Shown: positions 17,074 to 26,770, counted from the first letter of the stretch. The stretch: DNA of 64,000 bases from Acinetobacter sp. Ac_5812 (GCF_013072695.1 NZ_LXUK01000012.1:496546-560545), one strand, 5' to 3'. Notes: generated by a model from the sequence alone, not told the origin. Program-made: numbers and translations.

Positions 17074-18006
17074 ATGATTACAGGGATTGAGATTTTAAAG
17101 TTTGGCGTTGAAGATAGAGCTGCTTCGAATAAATTTTTAGCAGATTTTGGTCTCAAGCAAAGCCAGTCAGATATTGAAGGGACGGATCTTTATCAAACCC
17201 AAAATGGTAGCAAGATCTATTTATTTGATTGCGATGATCAGCGTCTACCCAAAGCGATTGAATCAGGTTCAACTTTACGAGAAGTGACTTGGGGTTTAGA
17301 TGATACAGCACAGGATTTGGCAAATTTAGCATTAACACTAAATGATGTTGATGGCTATCAAGCCAGTGTTGATTTAGTGCAATGCATTGATCCGAATGGG
17401 ATGACCATTCGTTTTCAAAAGAGCTTTACCCAAGAGTTACCTGCATTACAGACAGAAGGCATTAACCAATACGGCAATGTACAACGTATCAATGCAGCAA
17501 GCCCTGTGTATGACAAAGGACAACCTGTTGCGATTGGGCATGTGGTGTTTTTCACCCCAGATTTAGCAAAGACTGAAAATTTCTATCGTGAGAAACTTGG
17601 TTTCTTCTTATCAGATGCTTATCGCAATCGTGGCGCATTCTTACGCTGTCGCGGCAAAGGTTTCCACCACGACCTGTTCTTGCTTTCGGTGCCAAATAAA
17701 CCTGCTGGACTCAATCATGTGGCATTCGTTGTGCGTGATATTCACGAGGTGATTGGTGGTGGATTGCACATGAACCGTTCTGATTGGTCAACCTTTATTG
17801 GTCCTGGACGTCATCCGATTTCTTCGGCTTATTTCTGGTATGTCAATTCACCTCTCGGTGGTGCGTTTGAGTATTACACCAATGATGATTATCTGACCGA
17901 AGAATGGCAGCCACGTATCGAAGAACATCGTCTGGAACTCTTTACAGAGTGGGCGATTGAAGGCGGTCTGGATGATCATACCCGTCGTCAGGTTAAACCT
18001 GCATAA
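17074..18006 (+). CDS. Type I extradiol ring-cleavage dioxygenase (VOC family)
   Basis: The 310-residue protein has two VOC modules. The C-terminal one carries the 2-His-1-Glu iron site: His156 (IGHVVFF), His215 (LNHVAF) and Glu266 (AFEYYTND). These fit an Fe(II) meta-cleavage dioxygenase of the catechol 2,3-dioxygenase family. AAGGAGT lies before the ATG. It follows the putative diol dehydrogenase with an 11-base gap. It should open the ring of a substituted catechol, giving a product that could be split by the alpha/beta hydrolase at 21.1 kb. Confidence 0.88.
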   Translation: MITGIEILKFGVEDRAASNKFLADFGLKQSQSDIEGTDLYQTQNGSKIYLFDCDDQRLPKAIESGSTLREVTWGLDDTAQDLANLALTLNDVDGYQASVDLVQCIDPNGMTIRFQKSFTQELPALQTEGINQYGNVQRINAASPVYDKGQPVAIGHVVFFTPDLAKTENFYREKLGFFLSDAYRNRGAFLRCRGKGFHHDLFLLSVPNKPAGLNHVAFVVRDIHEVIGGGLHMNRSDWSTFIGPGRHPISSAYFWYVNSPLGGAFEYYTNDDYLTEEWQPRIEEHRLELFTEWAIEGGLDDHTRRQVKPA

Positions 18007-18033
18007 GTACAGATCAGGCAGGGAGAACAAGCT

Positions 18034-19245
18034 ATGGAAAGAATCGTAATTGTGGGTGCTGGGCAAGCCGCGGGTTGGGCGGTGAGTACCTTACGCCAAA
18101 ATGGATATTCGGGTGAAATTCATGTGGTCTCCAATGAGGATCGGGTATTTTACGAACGTCCACCTTTATCCAAACAAGTATTGTCCAAAGAGGCTAGCTA
18201 TGAAAGTTTGCATCTGTTTTCTTCAGAGCAGGTGCAGGACTTTAACATTCAATGGCATAAACCTGCGCTAGCAACCCAAGTGGATCGCCAGCGCAAGCAG
18301 GTGGTTCTGGAAAGTGGTCAGGTTTTAGCCTATGACAAATTGTTGATCGCAACGGGTAGTCGTGCCCGTGTTCCAGTCAATACATGGCAGTTTATTCCCA
18401 ATGTGGTGACTTTACGTAATGTTCAGGATTGTGAACGTTTATCTGAGATCTTGCAGCATTCGCAAAAGTTAGCGGTGATTGGTGGTGGCTGGATCGGTCT
18501 TGAAATTGCAGCGACAGCGCGTAAACAAGGCAAAGAAGTTCATATTTTTGAATATGGCGATCGTCTTTGTGCACGTAGTGTTAGCCCTGATGTATCTGCT
18601 TTTCTAAAAAGCATGCATGAGCAACAAGGGACACAGATTCATTTAGACAGTAAAAATCTGCATTTGATTGAAGCAGGTCAGCAAAAAGTTGAAGTGGTCA
18701 ATCATCCGAATGCAAGTGAGCTGTTTGATTGTGTGGTTGTAGGCACTGGTGCAGATATTGCCAAAGAACTGGGCGTCAATGCGGGTTTGGACGTCAAAGA
18801 TGGCATTGTGGTGAATGGTTTTGGTCAAACCTCAGATCAGGACATTTATGCTGCAGGTGATGTTGCGATTCATCCAGGGCTTGGTTATTGCATCCAGTCT
18901 TGGGCCAATGCGCAGAATCAGGCGATTGCTGCTGCAAAATCGATGTTGGGTATTGAAACCGAATATAGCGATATTCCGTGGTTATGGTCAGATCAATATC
19001 ACTTCAATATTCAGATCTTAGGCACTTATCAAGCTGAAAAAACTGCCCAGATCGTGGTTCGGAAAAGCGCAGATGATCAATGCAGTTATTTGTATCTGGA
19101 TAATCAAAACCATTTACTCAATATGATCGCCATCAATGATTCCAAACTGGTCAAACTGGCAAAGCGCTGGATGCAGTCCAATACCGTGTTAGACCCAAAC
19201 TTATTAGCAGACCCAGAATTTAATGTGATGAAATTAAAACCATAA
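18034..19245 (+). CDS. FAD-dependent ferredoxin reductase of the dioxygenase
   Basis: The 403-residue flavoprotein has an N-terminal FAD Rossmann motif (IVGAGQAAGWA), RPPLSK, LLIATGSRAR, a second NAD Rossmann motif (AVIGGGWIGLEIA) and a C-terminal IYAAGDV FAD motif. This is the layout of BphA4/HcaD-type reductases that pass electrons from NADH to Rieske ferredoxins. GGGAG lies eight bases before the ATG. Together with the ferredoxin and alpha subunit it completes a three-component oxygenase. Confidence 0.92.
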   Translation: MERIVIVGAGQAAGWAVSTLRQNGYSGEIHVVSNEDRVFYERPPLSKQVLSKEASYESLHLFSSEQVQDFNIQWHKPALATQVDRQRKQVVLESGQVLAYDKLLIATGSRARVPVNTWQFIPNVVTLRNVQDCERLSEILQHSQKLAVIGGGWIGLEIAATARKQGKEVHIFEYGDRLCARSVSPDVSAFLKSMHEQQGTQIHLDSKNLHLIEAGQQKVEVVNHPNASELFDCVVVGTGADIAKELGVNAGLDVKDGIVVNGFGQTSDQDIYAAGDVAIHPGLGYCIQSWANAQNQAIAAAKSMLGIETEYSDIPWLWSDQYHFNIQILGTYQAEKTAQIVVRKSADDQCSYLYLDNQNHLLNMIAINDSKLVKLAKRWMQSNTVLDPNLLADPEFNVMKLKP

Positions 19246-19285
19246 ACATTAAATCCGGTTCATGACTCAATCGAAGGAATGAAGT

Positions 19286-20509
19286 ATGAGTAATGAAGAG
19301 AAAAGTGGATTAAAGCATTGGGTTCCTGCTTTTGTCCTGATGGTATGTGTCGTACTGGCATTCTTCGACAAAATTAGTATCGCAGTGTTATTTGCTGACC
19401 CGCACTTTCAAGGTGCGATGGGGATTGCAGAAGACAAGGCAAAACTCGGATGGTTGATGACCAGCTTCTTGCTGGCTTATGGCTTCTCTTCGGTGTTTTT
19501 AAGCTTTCTGGGCGATATTTTCAATCCGAAGAAAATGCTGTTTTGGAGCGTCGCATCATGGGGTTTGCTCATGTTTTGTATGGGTTTTACCACCAACTAT
19601 ACAGGCATGCTGATTTTACGAGTATTACTTGGTCTGGCTGAAGGACCCTTGTTTGCATTGGCCTATGCCATCGTCAAACAAACCTACACCGACCGCCAAC
19701 AAGCACGTGCTTCGACCATGTTCCTGTTAGGCACACCGATTGGCGCATTTTTGGGTTTTCCAATTACCGCCGCGGTCTTAGCAAAGCATGATTGGCATAC
19801 CACCTTCTTTGTAATGGCGGGTTTAACGGTGATCGCATTGCTTGCGATTGCATTCGGCTTGCGTAATTTACAACTCAAGAAAACCATTGAACTGGAATCG
19901 ACCAGCAAACGTGTCAATTTCAAAGGCCATATTCATAACACTAAAGTACTCTTACAGAACCGTGCGTTTTGGTTGGTGTGTATTTTCAATATTGCACTTA
20001 TGACCTATCTCTGGGGCTTAAACAGCTGGGTGCCTTCTTATCTGATTCAGGATAAGGGCTTTAATCTGAAAGAGTTTGGGGTTTATTCAAGCTTCCCATT
20101 CATTGCCATGCTGATTGGCGAAGTGATTGGTGCATTCCTTTCGGACAAATTAGGCCGCCGCGCTGTTCAGGTCTTCAGTGGCCTGTTGGTGGCAGGCATC
20201 TTTATGTATGTCATGGTGATTATGACTGACCCAATTCTGGTGATTGCTGCAATGTCTTTAAGCGCCATGGCTTGGGGCTTTGGGGTCGCCGCAGTATTCG
20301 CTTTACTTGCCCGTGTCACAACTGCCGATGTCGGTGCAACTGCGGGTGGAATTTTCAATGGAATGGGTAATTTTGCCAGCGCAATTGCGCCTGTTCTGAT
20401 CGGCTACATCGTGATGCAAACCCACAGTTTTAATTTAGGAATTACCTTCTTGGCAGCCGTCGCTGTGATTGGATCGTTCTTCTTGCTTCCTTTATTAAAA
20501 CGTTATTAA
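19286..20509 (+). CDS. MFS transporter, likely aromatic acid uptake
   Basis: The 407-residue protein has 12 predicted membrane segments and major facilitator features: an Asp in TM1 (FFDKISIAV), FLGDIFNPKK in loop 2-3 and LSDKLGRRAVQ in loop 8-9. The TM1 wording fits the anion:cation symporter branch, which includes carboxylate and aromatic acid importers. AAGGA lies before the ATG. Its place inside the catabolic run suggests it imports the pathway substrate. Confidence 0.85.
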   Translation: MSNEEKSGLKHWVPAFVLMVCVVLAFFDKISIAVLFADPHFQGAMGIAEDKAKLGWLMTSFLLAYGFSSVFLSFLGDIFNPKKMLFWSVASWGLLMFCMGFTTNYTGMLILRVLLGLAEGPLFALAYAIVKQTYTDRQQARASTMFLLGTPIGAFLGFPITAAVLAKHDWHTTFFVMAGLTVIALLAIAFGLRNLQLKKTIELESTSKRVNFKGHIHNTKVLLQNRAFWLVCIFNIALMTYLWGLNSWVPSYLIQDKGFNLKEFGVYSSFPFIAMLIGEVIGAFLSDKLGRRAVQVFSGLLVAGIFMYVMVIMTDPILVIAAMSLSAMAWGFGVAAVFALLARVTTADVGATAGGIFNGMGNFASAIAPVLIGYIVMQTHSFNLGITFLAAVAVIGSFFLLPLLKRY

Positions 20510-20543
20510 TCAAACGATTTATCGAAAACCTAGGAGTTAAAAC

Positions 20544-21065
20544 ATGACTACTCAACAATTCGAATCATGGACACAACCTGAAGGTACAAATTTACAAGAT
20601 TGGTTGAATACCCGAATCGCACGTTTTGAAACACGTAAATATGATTTTGATGCTTTGAAGTTCCAAGCGGACTACGACCCGAAATATCGCCGTGCACAAA
20701 TGCGTTATATGGGGACTGGTGCAACAGGTGTGGTCAATGATGGCAATACAGTTCCAGCTGAAAACTTTACCTTCTCAACTATGGTATTACCTGCGCAGTG
20801 CGAAGGGCCTTTGCATATTCATCACGATGTTGAAGAAGTATTTTTCATGTTACGTGGCGAGATTGATCTGTTCATTGAACATAACGGTGAAAAGTTCGAG
20901 ACCAGACTGAAAGAGCGTGATCTGATTTCAATTCCACCAGGTATTTACCGTGGCTTATTTAATCCAGGGCAGGAAGATGCCTTGATGTGTGTGATGTTAG
21001 GTGCTGGTAAACCGACTATTCCGAACTATCCACCTGAGCATCCGTTGTCGCAAATCAAACGTTAA
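20544..21065 (+). CDS. Cupin-domain protein
   Basis: The 173-residue protein contains one cupin fold. The first motif is around GPLHIHHDVEEVFFMLRGE, which supplies two or three His and a Glu for a metal. The second is around DLISIPPGIYRGLFNPG, where the usual His is missing. AGGAG precedes the ATG. In a catabolic operon a cupin may be a small dioxygenase, an isomerase or a metal-dependent decarboxylase. I cannot choose between these from the sequence. Confidence 0.75.
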   Translation: MTTQQFESWTQPEGTNLQDWLNTRIARFETRKYDFDALKFQADYDPKYRRAQMRYMGTGATGVVNDGNTVPAENFTFSTMVLPAQCEGPLHIHHDVEEVFFMLRGEIDLFIEHNGEKFETRLKERDLISIPPGIYRGLFNPGQEDALMCVMLGAGKPTIPNYPPEHPLSQIKR

Positions 21066-21097
21066 TTCGACAGATTAGAGCAAATACAAGGAAGGAC

Positions 21098-21913
21098 ATG
21101 ATGACGCTGATTGAATCTTTAGCCAAATATCCAGTGAAAACCATTGCAGTGCATGGGCAGGTGCAAGCCTATCGTGAAGCAGGCCAAGGTCAGCCGTTGA
21201 TTTTATTGCATGGGATTAGTTCGGGTTCAGCTTCTTGGATCAATCAGCTAGAAATACTCAGTCAGCACTTTCATGTCATTGCTTGGGATGCACCAGGCTA
21301 TGGCTTATCTGACAACCTAGATACAGAACAACCGAATGCAACTGATTATGCAGAACGTATCTTGGGCCTGATGGATGTGTTGAACATTTCAAAAGCCATA
21401 CTGATTGGTCATTCATTGGGTGCCTTACAAGCCAGTGCGTTTGCTCATCTTTATCCTGAACGGGTACAGACCTTAATCATTGCCAATGCAGCACAAGGCT
21501 ACCAGCGTTCCGATGAAGAGACCAAAGCACAGGTCTATCAAAAGCGCCCGAATCTGTTGAAAAGCTTGGGCAATGCAGGCATGGCTGCCAGCCGTGGACC
21601 GCATTTGATTTATAAACAAGACGCTCAGGCACTGGCTTTGGTCAGTGCGGTGATGGGGCAACTGACATTAGAGGGTTTTACTCGAGCTTCTTATTTGTTG
21701 GCCTATGACGAAATTCGAAATTATTTAACAGAAATTACGGTTCCTTGTGTGGTGATTGCAGGTGACAAGGATGGCATTACGCCTGTGCAAGCAATCGAGG
21801 AATTAGCGGTAGAAATGCGATTGAGCCGATATCATCTCATTACAGATGCCGGTCATCTAAGTTATGTCGATCAAGCTGAACAGTTTAACGACATTGTTTT
21901 ATCGGCACATTAA
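21098..21913 (+). CDS. Alpha/beta hydrolase, possible meta-cleavage product hydrolase
   Basis: The 271-residue protein has the alpha/beta hydrolase fold: LLHGISSGSASW oxyanion loop, nucleophile Ser106 in GHSLG, AGDKDGITP for the acid and DAGHLSYVD for the His. The layout resembles MhpC/BphD-type carbon-carbon hydrolases that split extradiol cleavage products. ATG at 21098 or 21101 follow AAGGA closely. It lies downstream of the extradiol dioxygenase, which supports that role. An ester hydrolase is the alternative. Confidence 0.83.
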   Translation: MMTLIESLAKYPVKTIAVHGQVQAYREAGQGQPLILLHGISSGSASWINQLEILSQHFHVIAWDAPGYGLSDNLDTEQPNATDYAERILGLMDVLNISKAILIGHSLGALQASAFAHLYPERVQTLIIANAAQGYQRSDEETKAQVYQKRPNLLKSLGNAGMAASRGPHLIYKQDAQALALVSAVMGQLTLEGFTRASYLLAYDEIRNYLTEITVPCVVIAGDKDGITPVQAIEELAVEMRLSRYHLITDAGHLSYVDQAEQFNDIVLSAH

Positions 21914-21935
21914 GACTTAAACGAGAGATATGGAT

Positions 21936-22730
21936 ATGAGCTTCCAAGTTGAAGGAAAAGTAGCAGTTGTCACAGGTGGCTCGTCAGGCATTGGTTTGGC
22001 TGCAGTCGAAATTTTAGTTGCAGAAGGTGCCAAGGTAGCGTGGTGTGGTCGAGATGAGCAGCGTCTGGCGGCATCAAAACTATCTATTTTAGAAAAATAT
22101 CCGCATGCCAATATCTTCACCAGTATTTGCAATGTTTTAGATAAAGAAGATGTCAAACGCTTTGCACAACAGGTGAAGCAGAATCTGGGCAATGTTGACA
22201 TGCTGATCAATAACGCAGGTCAGGGGCGTGTGTCTAATTTTGAAAATACCCAAGACGAAGACTGGATGAAAGAAATTGAACTGAAGTATTTCAGTGTATT
22301 ACATCCAGTACGTGCCTTTTTAAATGATTTAAAACATTCAGCCTGTGGCTCGATTACCAATGTCAACTCGTTGCTGGCCCTGCAACCTGAACCGCACATG
22401 ATTGCAACGTCATCTGCACGTGCGGCATTGCTGAATCTAACCCATTCACTGGCACATGAATTTACTCAGTACGGTGTTCGGGTCAATTCGATCCTGTTGG
22501 GCATGGTGGAATCAGCACAGTGGAAACGCCGTTTTGAAACCCGTTCAGACCCAAATGCAACATGGGAACAGTGGACAGGCAATATTGCCAAAAACCGTGG
22601 CATTCCCATGCAACGTTTAGGCAAGCCAGAAGAGCCAGCACGCGCCTTGGTGTTTTTAGCATCGCCTTTGGCATCGTATACCACAGGTTCGACACTGGAC
22701 GTTTCTGGTGGATTTAACAAACATTTATAA
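21936..22730 (+). CDS. Short-chain dehydrogenase/reductase (second SDR of the cluster)
   Basis: The 264-residue SDR has TGGSSGIGLA and NNAGQG, but the usual YxxxK motif is altered: after NSLLALQPEP the matching stretch reads MIATSSARAAL, with no clear Tyr-x3-Lys. The C-terminal GSTLDVSGG is typical. The ATG at 21936 has GAGAG eight bases upstream and is preferred to 21930. The missing Tyr/Lys pair suggests that it is a diverged SDR, possibly with a non-redox role. The gap to the next gene is about ten bases. Confidence 0.78.
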   Translation: MSFQVEGKVAVVTGGSSGIGLAAVEILVAEGAKVAWCGRDEQRLAASKLSILEKYPHANIFTSICNVLDKEDVKRFAQQVKQNLGNVDMLINNAGQGRVSNFENTQDEDWMKEIELKYFSVLHPVRAFLNDLKHSACGSITNVNSLLALQPEPHMIATSSARAALLNLTHSLAHEFTQYGVRVNSILLGMVESAQWKRRFETRSDPNATWEQWTGNIAKNRGIPMQRLGKPEEPARALVFLASPLASYTTGSTLDVSGGFNKHL

Positions 22731-22739
22731 GGTGTGCAC

Positions 22740-23531
22740 ATGAAACAGTTGATGATGATTGGTTTTGGCGCGATGGCGGCAGAAGTGTACGCCCACATGC
22801 CCCAAGACCTGCAACTTAAATGGATTGTGGTGCCTGCTCGCAGTGTCGAAAAAGTACAGGCGCAGGTTGCTGCTGATGTACAGGTGATTTCTTCAATCGA
22901 TGAATGTCAGGGTACACCTGACTACGTGATTGAAGTGGCAGGTCAGGCTGCGGTGAAAGAACATGCACAAAAAGTCTTGGAAAAAGGCTGGACCATTGGC
23001 CTGATCTCAGTGGGCACTTTGGCCGATAACGAATTTTTAATTCAACTGAAAACCACTGCTGAACAACATGATGCACATCTGCACCTTTTAGCGGGTGCCA
23101 TTGCCGGGATTGATGGCATCTCCGCAGCCAAAGAAGGTGGCTTAGAAAAGGTCACCTATAAGGGCTGTAAGAGTCCGAAAAGCTGGCGTGGTAGTTATGC
23201 CGAGCAATTGGTTGATTTAGAACACGTTAATGAAGCAACGGTTTTTTTCCGTGGTACAGCCAGAGAAGCAGCCTTGAAGTTTCCAGCCAATGCCAATGTG
23301 GCAGCCACAATTGCACTGGCAGGACTGGGTATGGATGACACCATGGTGGAACTGACGGTTGATCCAAATATCAACAAAAACAAGCACACCATTGTGGCAG
23401 AAGGTGTATTCGGTGAAATGACCATTGAACTGGTGGGTGTGCCGTTGGCAAGTAATCCAAAGACTTCAACCTTGGCTGCATTGAGTGTGATTCGCGCTTG
23501 CCGCAATAGTGTTGAAGCAATTCAGATTTAA
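22740..23531 (+). CDS. L-aspartate dehydrogenase-like NAD(P) enzyme
   Basis: The 263-residue protein has an N-terminal Rossmann motif (GFGAMA), VIEVAGQAA, and the C-terminal block GAIAGIDGISAAKEGG with TYKGCKSP, which are signatures of the aspartate dehydrogenase family. The ATG at 22740 has AAGG seven bases upstream. A GTG at 22734 is also in frame. Known members oxidise L-aspartate or reductively aminate oxaloacetate with NAD(P). In this catabolic run it more likely acts on a pathway amine or imine, or supplies oxaloacetate. This is open. Confidence 0.83.
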   Translation: MKQLMMIGFGAMAAEVYAHMPQDLQLKWIVVPARSVEKVQAQVAADVQVISSIDECQGTPDYVIEVAGQAAVKEHAQKVLEKGWTIGLISVGTLADNEFLIQLKTTAEQHDAHLHLLAGAIAGIDGISAAKEGGLEKVTYKGCKSPKSWRGSYAEQLVDLEHVNEATVFFRGTAREAALKFPANANVAATIALAGLGMDDTMVELTVDPNINKNKHTIVAEGVFGEMTIELVGVPLASNPKTSTLAALSVIRACRNSVEAIQI

Positions 23532-23542
23532 AGGATTTGATC

Positions 23543-25009
23543 ATGATCAAGGAAATTTATATCGCTGGTGAATGGCGATTAGGTAAAGGCGGGATGATTC
23601 AAAGTGTATTTCCAGCAGATCAATCGGTGAATGCGGAAATTTCAACGGCGAGTCTGGAAGATGTTAATGAAGCGATTGAAAAGGCTGATGCCGCTTGGCG
23701 TAAGGCCGAGTGGCGTAACAGCATGCCGCATGAACGGGCCCGTATTTTATATAAAGTGGCTGATATCATTGAAGCGCGTGTGGATGAACTTTCAAAGCTG
23801 CAAACCCGTGATAATGGTAAGCCCTTGGCTGAAACCCGTGCCTTGACCCTAAGTGCTGCGGCAACAGCGCGTTATGTAGCAGCAGCCTGCGAAACCTTGA
23901 ATGACGAGTTGACCACGCAACGTGCCGCAGACTTTATGACTATGAGTGTGCATGAACCTGTAGGTGTAGTCGCTGCAATTACACCGTGGAACTCACCAAT
24001 TGCCAGTGAAGTGCAAAAATTAGCACCTGCGCTTGCAGGTGGTAATGCCGTGATTCTAAAACCTGCGGAAGTGACTTCTTTGATTGCATTGGAACTCGCC
24101 AAAATTTTTGAAGAAGCAGGTTTACCGAAAGGTTTGCTCAGTGTATTGGTTGGACGCGGTTCGGTGATTGGTGATGCAATCGTAAAGCATCCTTTGGTGC
24201 GTAAGATTTCATTTACGGGGGGAACCACCACGGGTCGTCATTTGGCACATTTAGCAGCCGATAAACTGATCACAACATCTTTGGAGCTTGGTGGAAAGTC
24301 TCCAACGATTGTATTGCCAGATGCAGATATTGAACTAGCAGCCAAAGGTGTGGCTTACGGTATTTTCAGTTCAGCAGGACAAGCCTGTATTGCCGGTTCA
24401 CGTTTGTTTGTACACAGCAGCATCTATGATCAATTTCTCAGTCGTCTGGTTGAAATCACCAAAGGCTTACGCGTTGGGCATCCTGAAACCGCAGGTGTAC
24501 ATCTCGGCTCTTTGATTAATCCGAAACATTTGGCTTCTGTCGATGACTATGTACAGCTCGCGAAACAAGAAGGTGGGCAAGTCCTAGTTGGTGGTCATGC
24601 CTTAACCGAAGGTGAGTTGGCCAAAGGTAGTTATTACTTGCCAACCATCATCACAGGTTTAAGTAATTCAGCACAAACCTGTCAGGAAGAGATTTTTGGC
24701 CCTGTGCTGGTGGTGATGAAATATGACGATGAACAAGATTTGCTTGCACAAGCCAATGACAGTTGTTTTGGTCTTGCCGCAGGCATCTGGACTGAAAACT
24801 ATCGCAAGGCATGGCAAATTGCGCGTGCATTAGAAGTCGGTACGGTCTGGATCAATACCTATAAGAAATTCTCGATTTCTGCGCCATTTGGCGGCTTTAA
24901 AGAAAGTGGGATTGGGCGTGAAAAAGGTCGTTTAGGCATTTTGTCTTACATGCAACAAAAAAGCATCTATATGGGATTAAGCGAGCAGCCAAATCCTTGG
25001 GCGAATTAA
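23543..25009 (+). CDS. Aldehyde dehydrogenase
   Basis: The 488-residue ALDH has PWNSPI, LELGGKSP (catalytic Glu) and SAGQACIAGSR (catalytic Cys), with PFGGFKESGIGRE near the C-terminus. The start at ATG 23543 has AAGGA eight bases upstream. A TTG two codons earlier is not needed. It lies between the aspartate-dehydrogenase-like and TPP-enzyme genes. If the TPP enzyme decarboxylates a 2-oxo acid, the aldehyde formed could be oxidised here. That coupling is inferred. Confidence 0.88.
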   Translation: MIKEIYIAGEWRLGKGGMIQSVFPADQSVNAEISTASLEDVNEAIEKADAAWRKAEWRNSMPHERARILYKVADIIEARVDELSKLQTRDNGKPLAETRALTLSAAATARYVAAACETLNDELTTQRAADFMTMSVHEPVGVVAAITPWNSPIASEVQKLAPALAGGNAVILKPAEVTSLIALELAKIFEEAGLPKGLLSVLVGRGSVIGDAIVKHPLVRKISFTGGTTTGRHLAHLAADKLITTSLELGGKSPTIVLPDADIELAAKGVAYGIFSSAGQACIAGSRLFVHSSIYDQFLSRLVEITKGLRVGHPETAGVHLGSLINPKHLASVDDYVQLAKQEGGQVLVGGHALTEGELAKGSYYLPTIITGLSNSAQTCQEEIFGPVLVVMKYDDEQDLLAQANDSCFGLAAGIWTENYRKAWQIARALEVGTVWINTYKKFSISAPFGGFKESGIGREKGRLGILSYMQQKSIYMGLSEQPNPWAN

Positions 25010-25047
25010 TACATTCATGGAATGAACAGTTTTTGAGGAATATAGCA

Positions 25048-26688
25048 ATGACAGAACGTGTAAATGTCGGCGAAGCCATCGCCCGTGTTTTAGAAGCACA
25101 CCAAGTAGACAGTATCTATGGGGTGATTTCGATCCATAACTTACCGATTGCCGATGCAGTCGGTCGCCGTGAAAAAATCCGTTTTGTAGCGGCACGCGGT
25201 GAAGCCGGTGCGGTCACGATGGCAGATGGTCACTCGCGTTTTAAAGGACTCGGTGTAGCGCTCACCAGTACGGGTGCGGGTGCAGGCAATGCAGTCGGTT
25301 CACTGATTGAAGCGATGAATGCAGGCAGTCCTGTATTGCATTTAACAGGGCAAGTTGAGCGTGAATATTTGGATCGTGATGCCAGCTTTATTCATGAAAC
25401 CAAAGATCAGCTGACCTTCTTACGTGCATCGAGCAAAGCTGCATTTCGTATTACCAGCCCTGACAATGCGGTGGGTGTGATTCGTGAAGCGATTCGTGTA
25501 GCAACGACAGTACCAATGGGGCCAGTGAGTGTTGAGTTACCGATTGATGTGCAAGCAGCAGAAATCGATTTACCGTTGAACTTAGGGCCAGTAAAAGCCC
25601 TTGAATTGCCACAAGCTGAACAGATCGAAGTCGACTTAATCGTTGAGGAACTGAAAAAAGCCAAACGCCCCGTGTTCTGGATCGGTGGTGGGACGCTGAA
25701 CAGTGTTGCGGAAGTTAAAGCCATCGCTGATCTCGGCATTCCTGTGGTGTCATCAACACATGCGCGTGGCGTATTGGCCGATGATCATCCACGTAGTCTA
25801 GGTGCATTCCATAACTCGGCTGGGGTTGAGCAGTTGCTTAAAGAGGCTGATCTATTGGTGGTGGTAGGGTCACGTTTACGCAGTAATGAAACCAAAACCT
25901 ATTCCGTGCAGTTCCCTGACAATATTATTCAGATTGATGCCAATCCTGTGGCACAACAGCGTAATTACAAAGTTCGTAACTTCATCTGTGGCGATGCCAA
26001 AGATGTATTACAACGTGTATTGAAAGGCTTGCAAGGCGTATCCAAAGTTGATGCGGAATATGATGCAGCGGTGGTGAAAGCAAAACAGGCTGCGATTGAT
26101 GCGCTACGTACTCAATTGGATCAATATGCCTTGATCTGTGATCATTTACGTGCCGCATTACCGCAAGACGGTATTTTTGTACGCGATATTACTATGTCAG
26201 GCAGTACCTGGGGCAGTCGTTTATTCCCAGTACAGGCACCGAATCAAAATATTCACTCTTTAGCAGGTGCGATTGGTTTGGGTCTAGCAACGGCAATTGG
26301 CGCGTCGATTGCTAATCCTGACAAGAAAGTGATTGGTTTGGTCGGTGATGGCGGTTTGATGCTAGGCATCGGCGAAATTGCAACCATGGCGCAAGAAAAT
26401 ACCAACATGGTGCTGATGATCATGAATGATGGTGGTTATGGTGTGATGCGTGGTATCCAGAAGAATTACTTCGGTGGTCGCCAGTATTTCAATGAATTGC
26501 ATACCCCAGATTATAAAGTTCTAGGCGAAGCCATGGGTGTGAAGAGCTGGAAAGTGGGCAGCGCTGAGGAATTCAAGACCGTGATTCAGGAAGCCGTTGC
26601 ATTCCAAGGGCCAAGTGTGATTGAGCTAGACATGCATTCAATTGGGCCATTGAACTTTGCCGGCCCACCACAGAAAAAATTGTATTAA
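25048..26688 (+). CDS. Thiamine diphosphate-dependent enzyme (acetolactate synthase/decarboxylase type)
   Basis: The 546-residue protein has the three-domain layout of the acetohydroxyacid synthase/benzoylformate decarboxylase superfamily. It has an N-terminal PYR domain with catalytic Glu52 in ARGEAGA, a central domain, and a C-terminal PP domain with GDGGLMLG and MNDGGYG for Mg-TPP binding. The ATG at 25048 has GAGGAAT upstream. The longer frame from 24997 overlaps the ALDH gene end and lacks a ribosome site. A 2-oxo acid decarboxylase or carboligase is likely. It is the last gene before the porin leader. Confidence 0.85.
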   Translation: MTERVNVGEAIARVLEAHQVDSIYGVISIHNLPIADAVGRREKIRFVAARGEAGAVTMADGHSRFKGLGVALTSTGAGAGNAVGSLIEAMNAGSPVLHLTGQVEREYLDRDASFIHETKDQLTFLRASSKAAFRITSPDNAVGVIREAIRVATTVPMGPVSVELPIDVQAAEIDLPLNLGPVKALELPQAEQIEVDLIVEELKKAKRPVFWIGGGTLNSVAEVKAIADLGIPVVSSTHARGVLADDHPRSLGAFHNSAGVEQLLKEADLLVVVGSRLRSNETKTYSVQFPDNIIQIDANPVAQQRNYKVRNFICGDAKDVLQRVLKGLQGVSKVDAEYDAAVVKAKQAAIDALRTQLDQYALICDHLRAALPQDGIFVRDITMSGSTWGSRLFPVQAPNQNIHSLAGAIGLGLATAIGASIANPDKKVIGLVGDGGLMLGIGEIATMAQENTNMVLMIMNDGGYGVMRGIQKNYFGGRQYFNELHTPDYKVLGEAMGVKSWKVGSAEEFKTVIQEAVAFQGPSVIELDMHSIGPLNFAGPPQKKLY

Positions 26689-26727
26689 TCCCGCTGAGCA
26701 TTGGCAGTCCGTACTGATGTGAAGACC

Positions 26728-26759
26728 GTTTTATGGGCAATTTTTTTTGCCCATAAAAC
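26728..26759. repeat. Perfect 13-bp hairpin before the porin
   Basis: GTTTTATGGGCAA and its exact complement flank a six-T loop, just after the TPP-enzyme gene. There is no T-run after the 3' arm, so it is not a typical terminator. It may protect the 3' end of the upstream message or separate porin expression from it. Its outer arms repeat the GTTTTA/TAAAAC wording of the nearby operator. Confidence 0.6.
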
Positions 26760-26770
26760 AATAAAAACTA

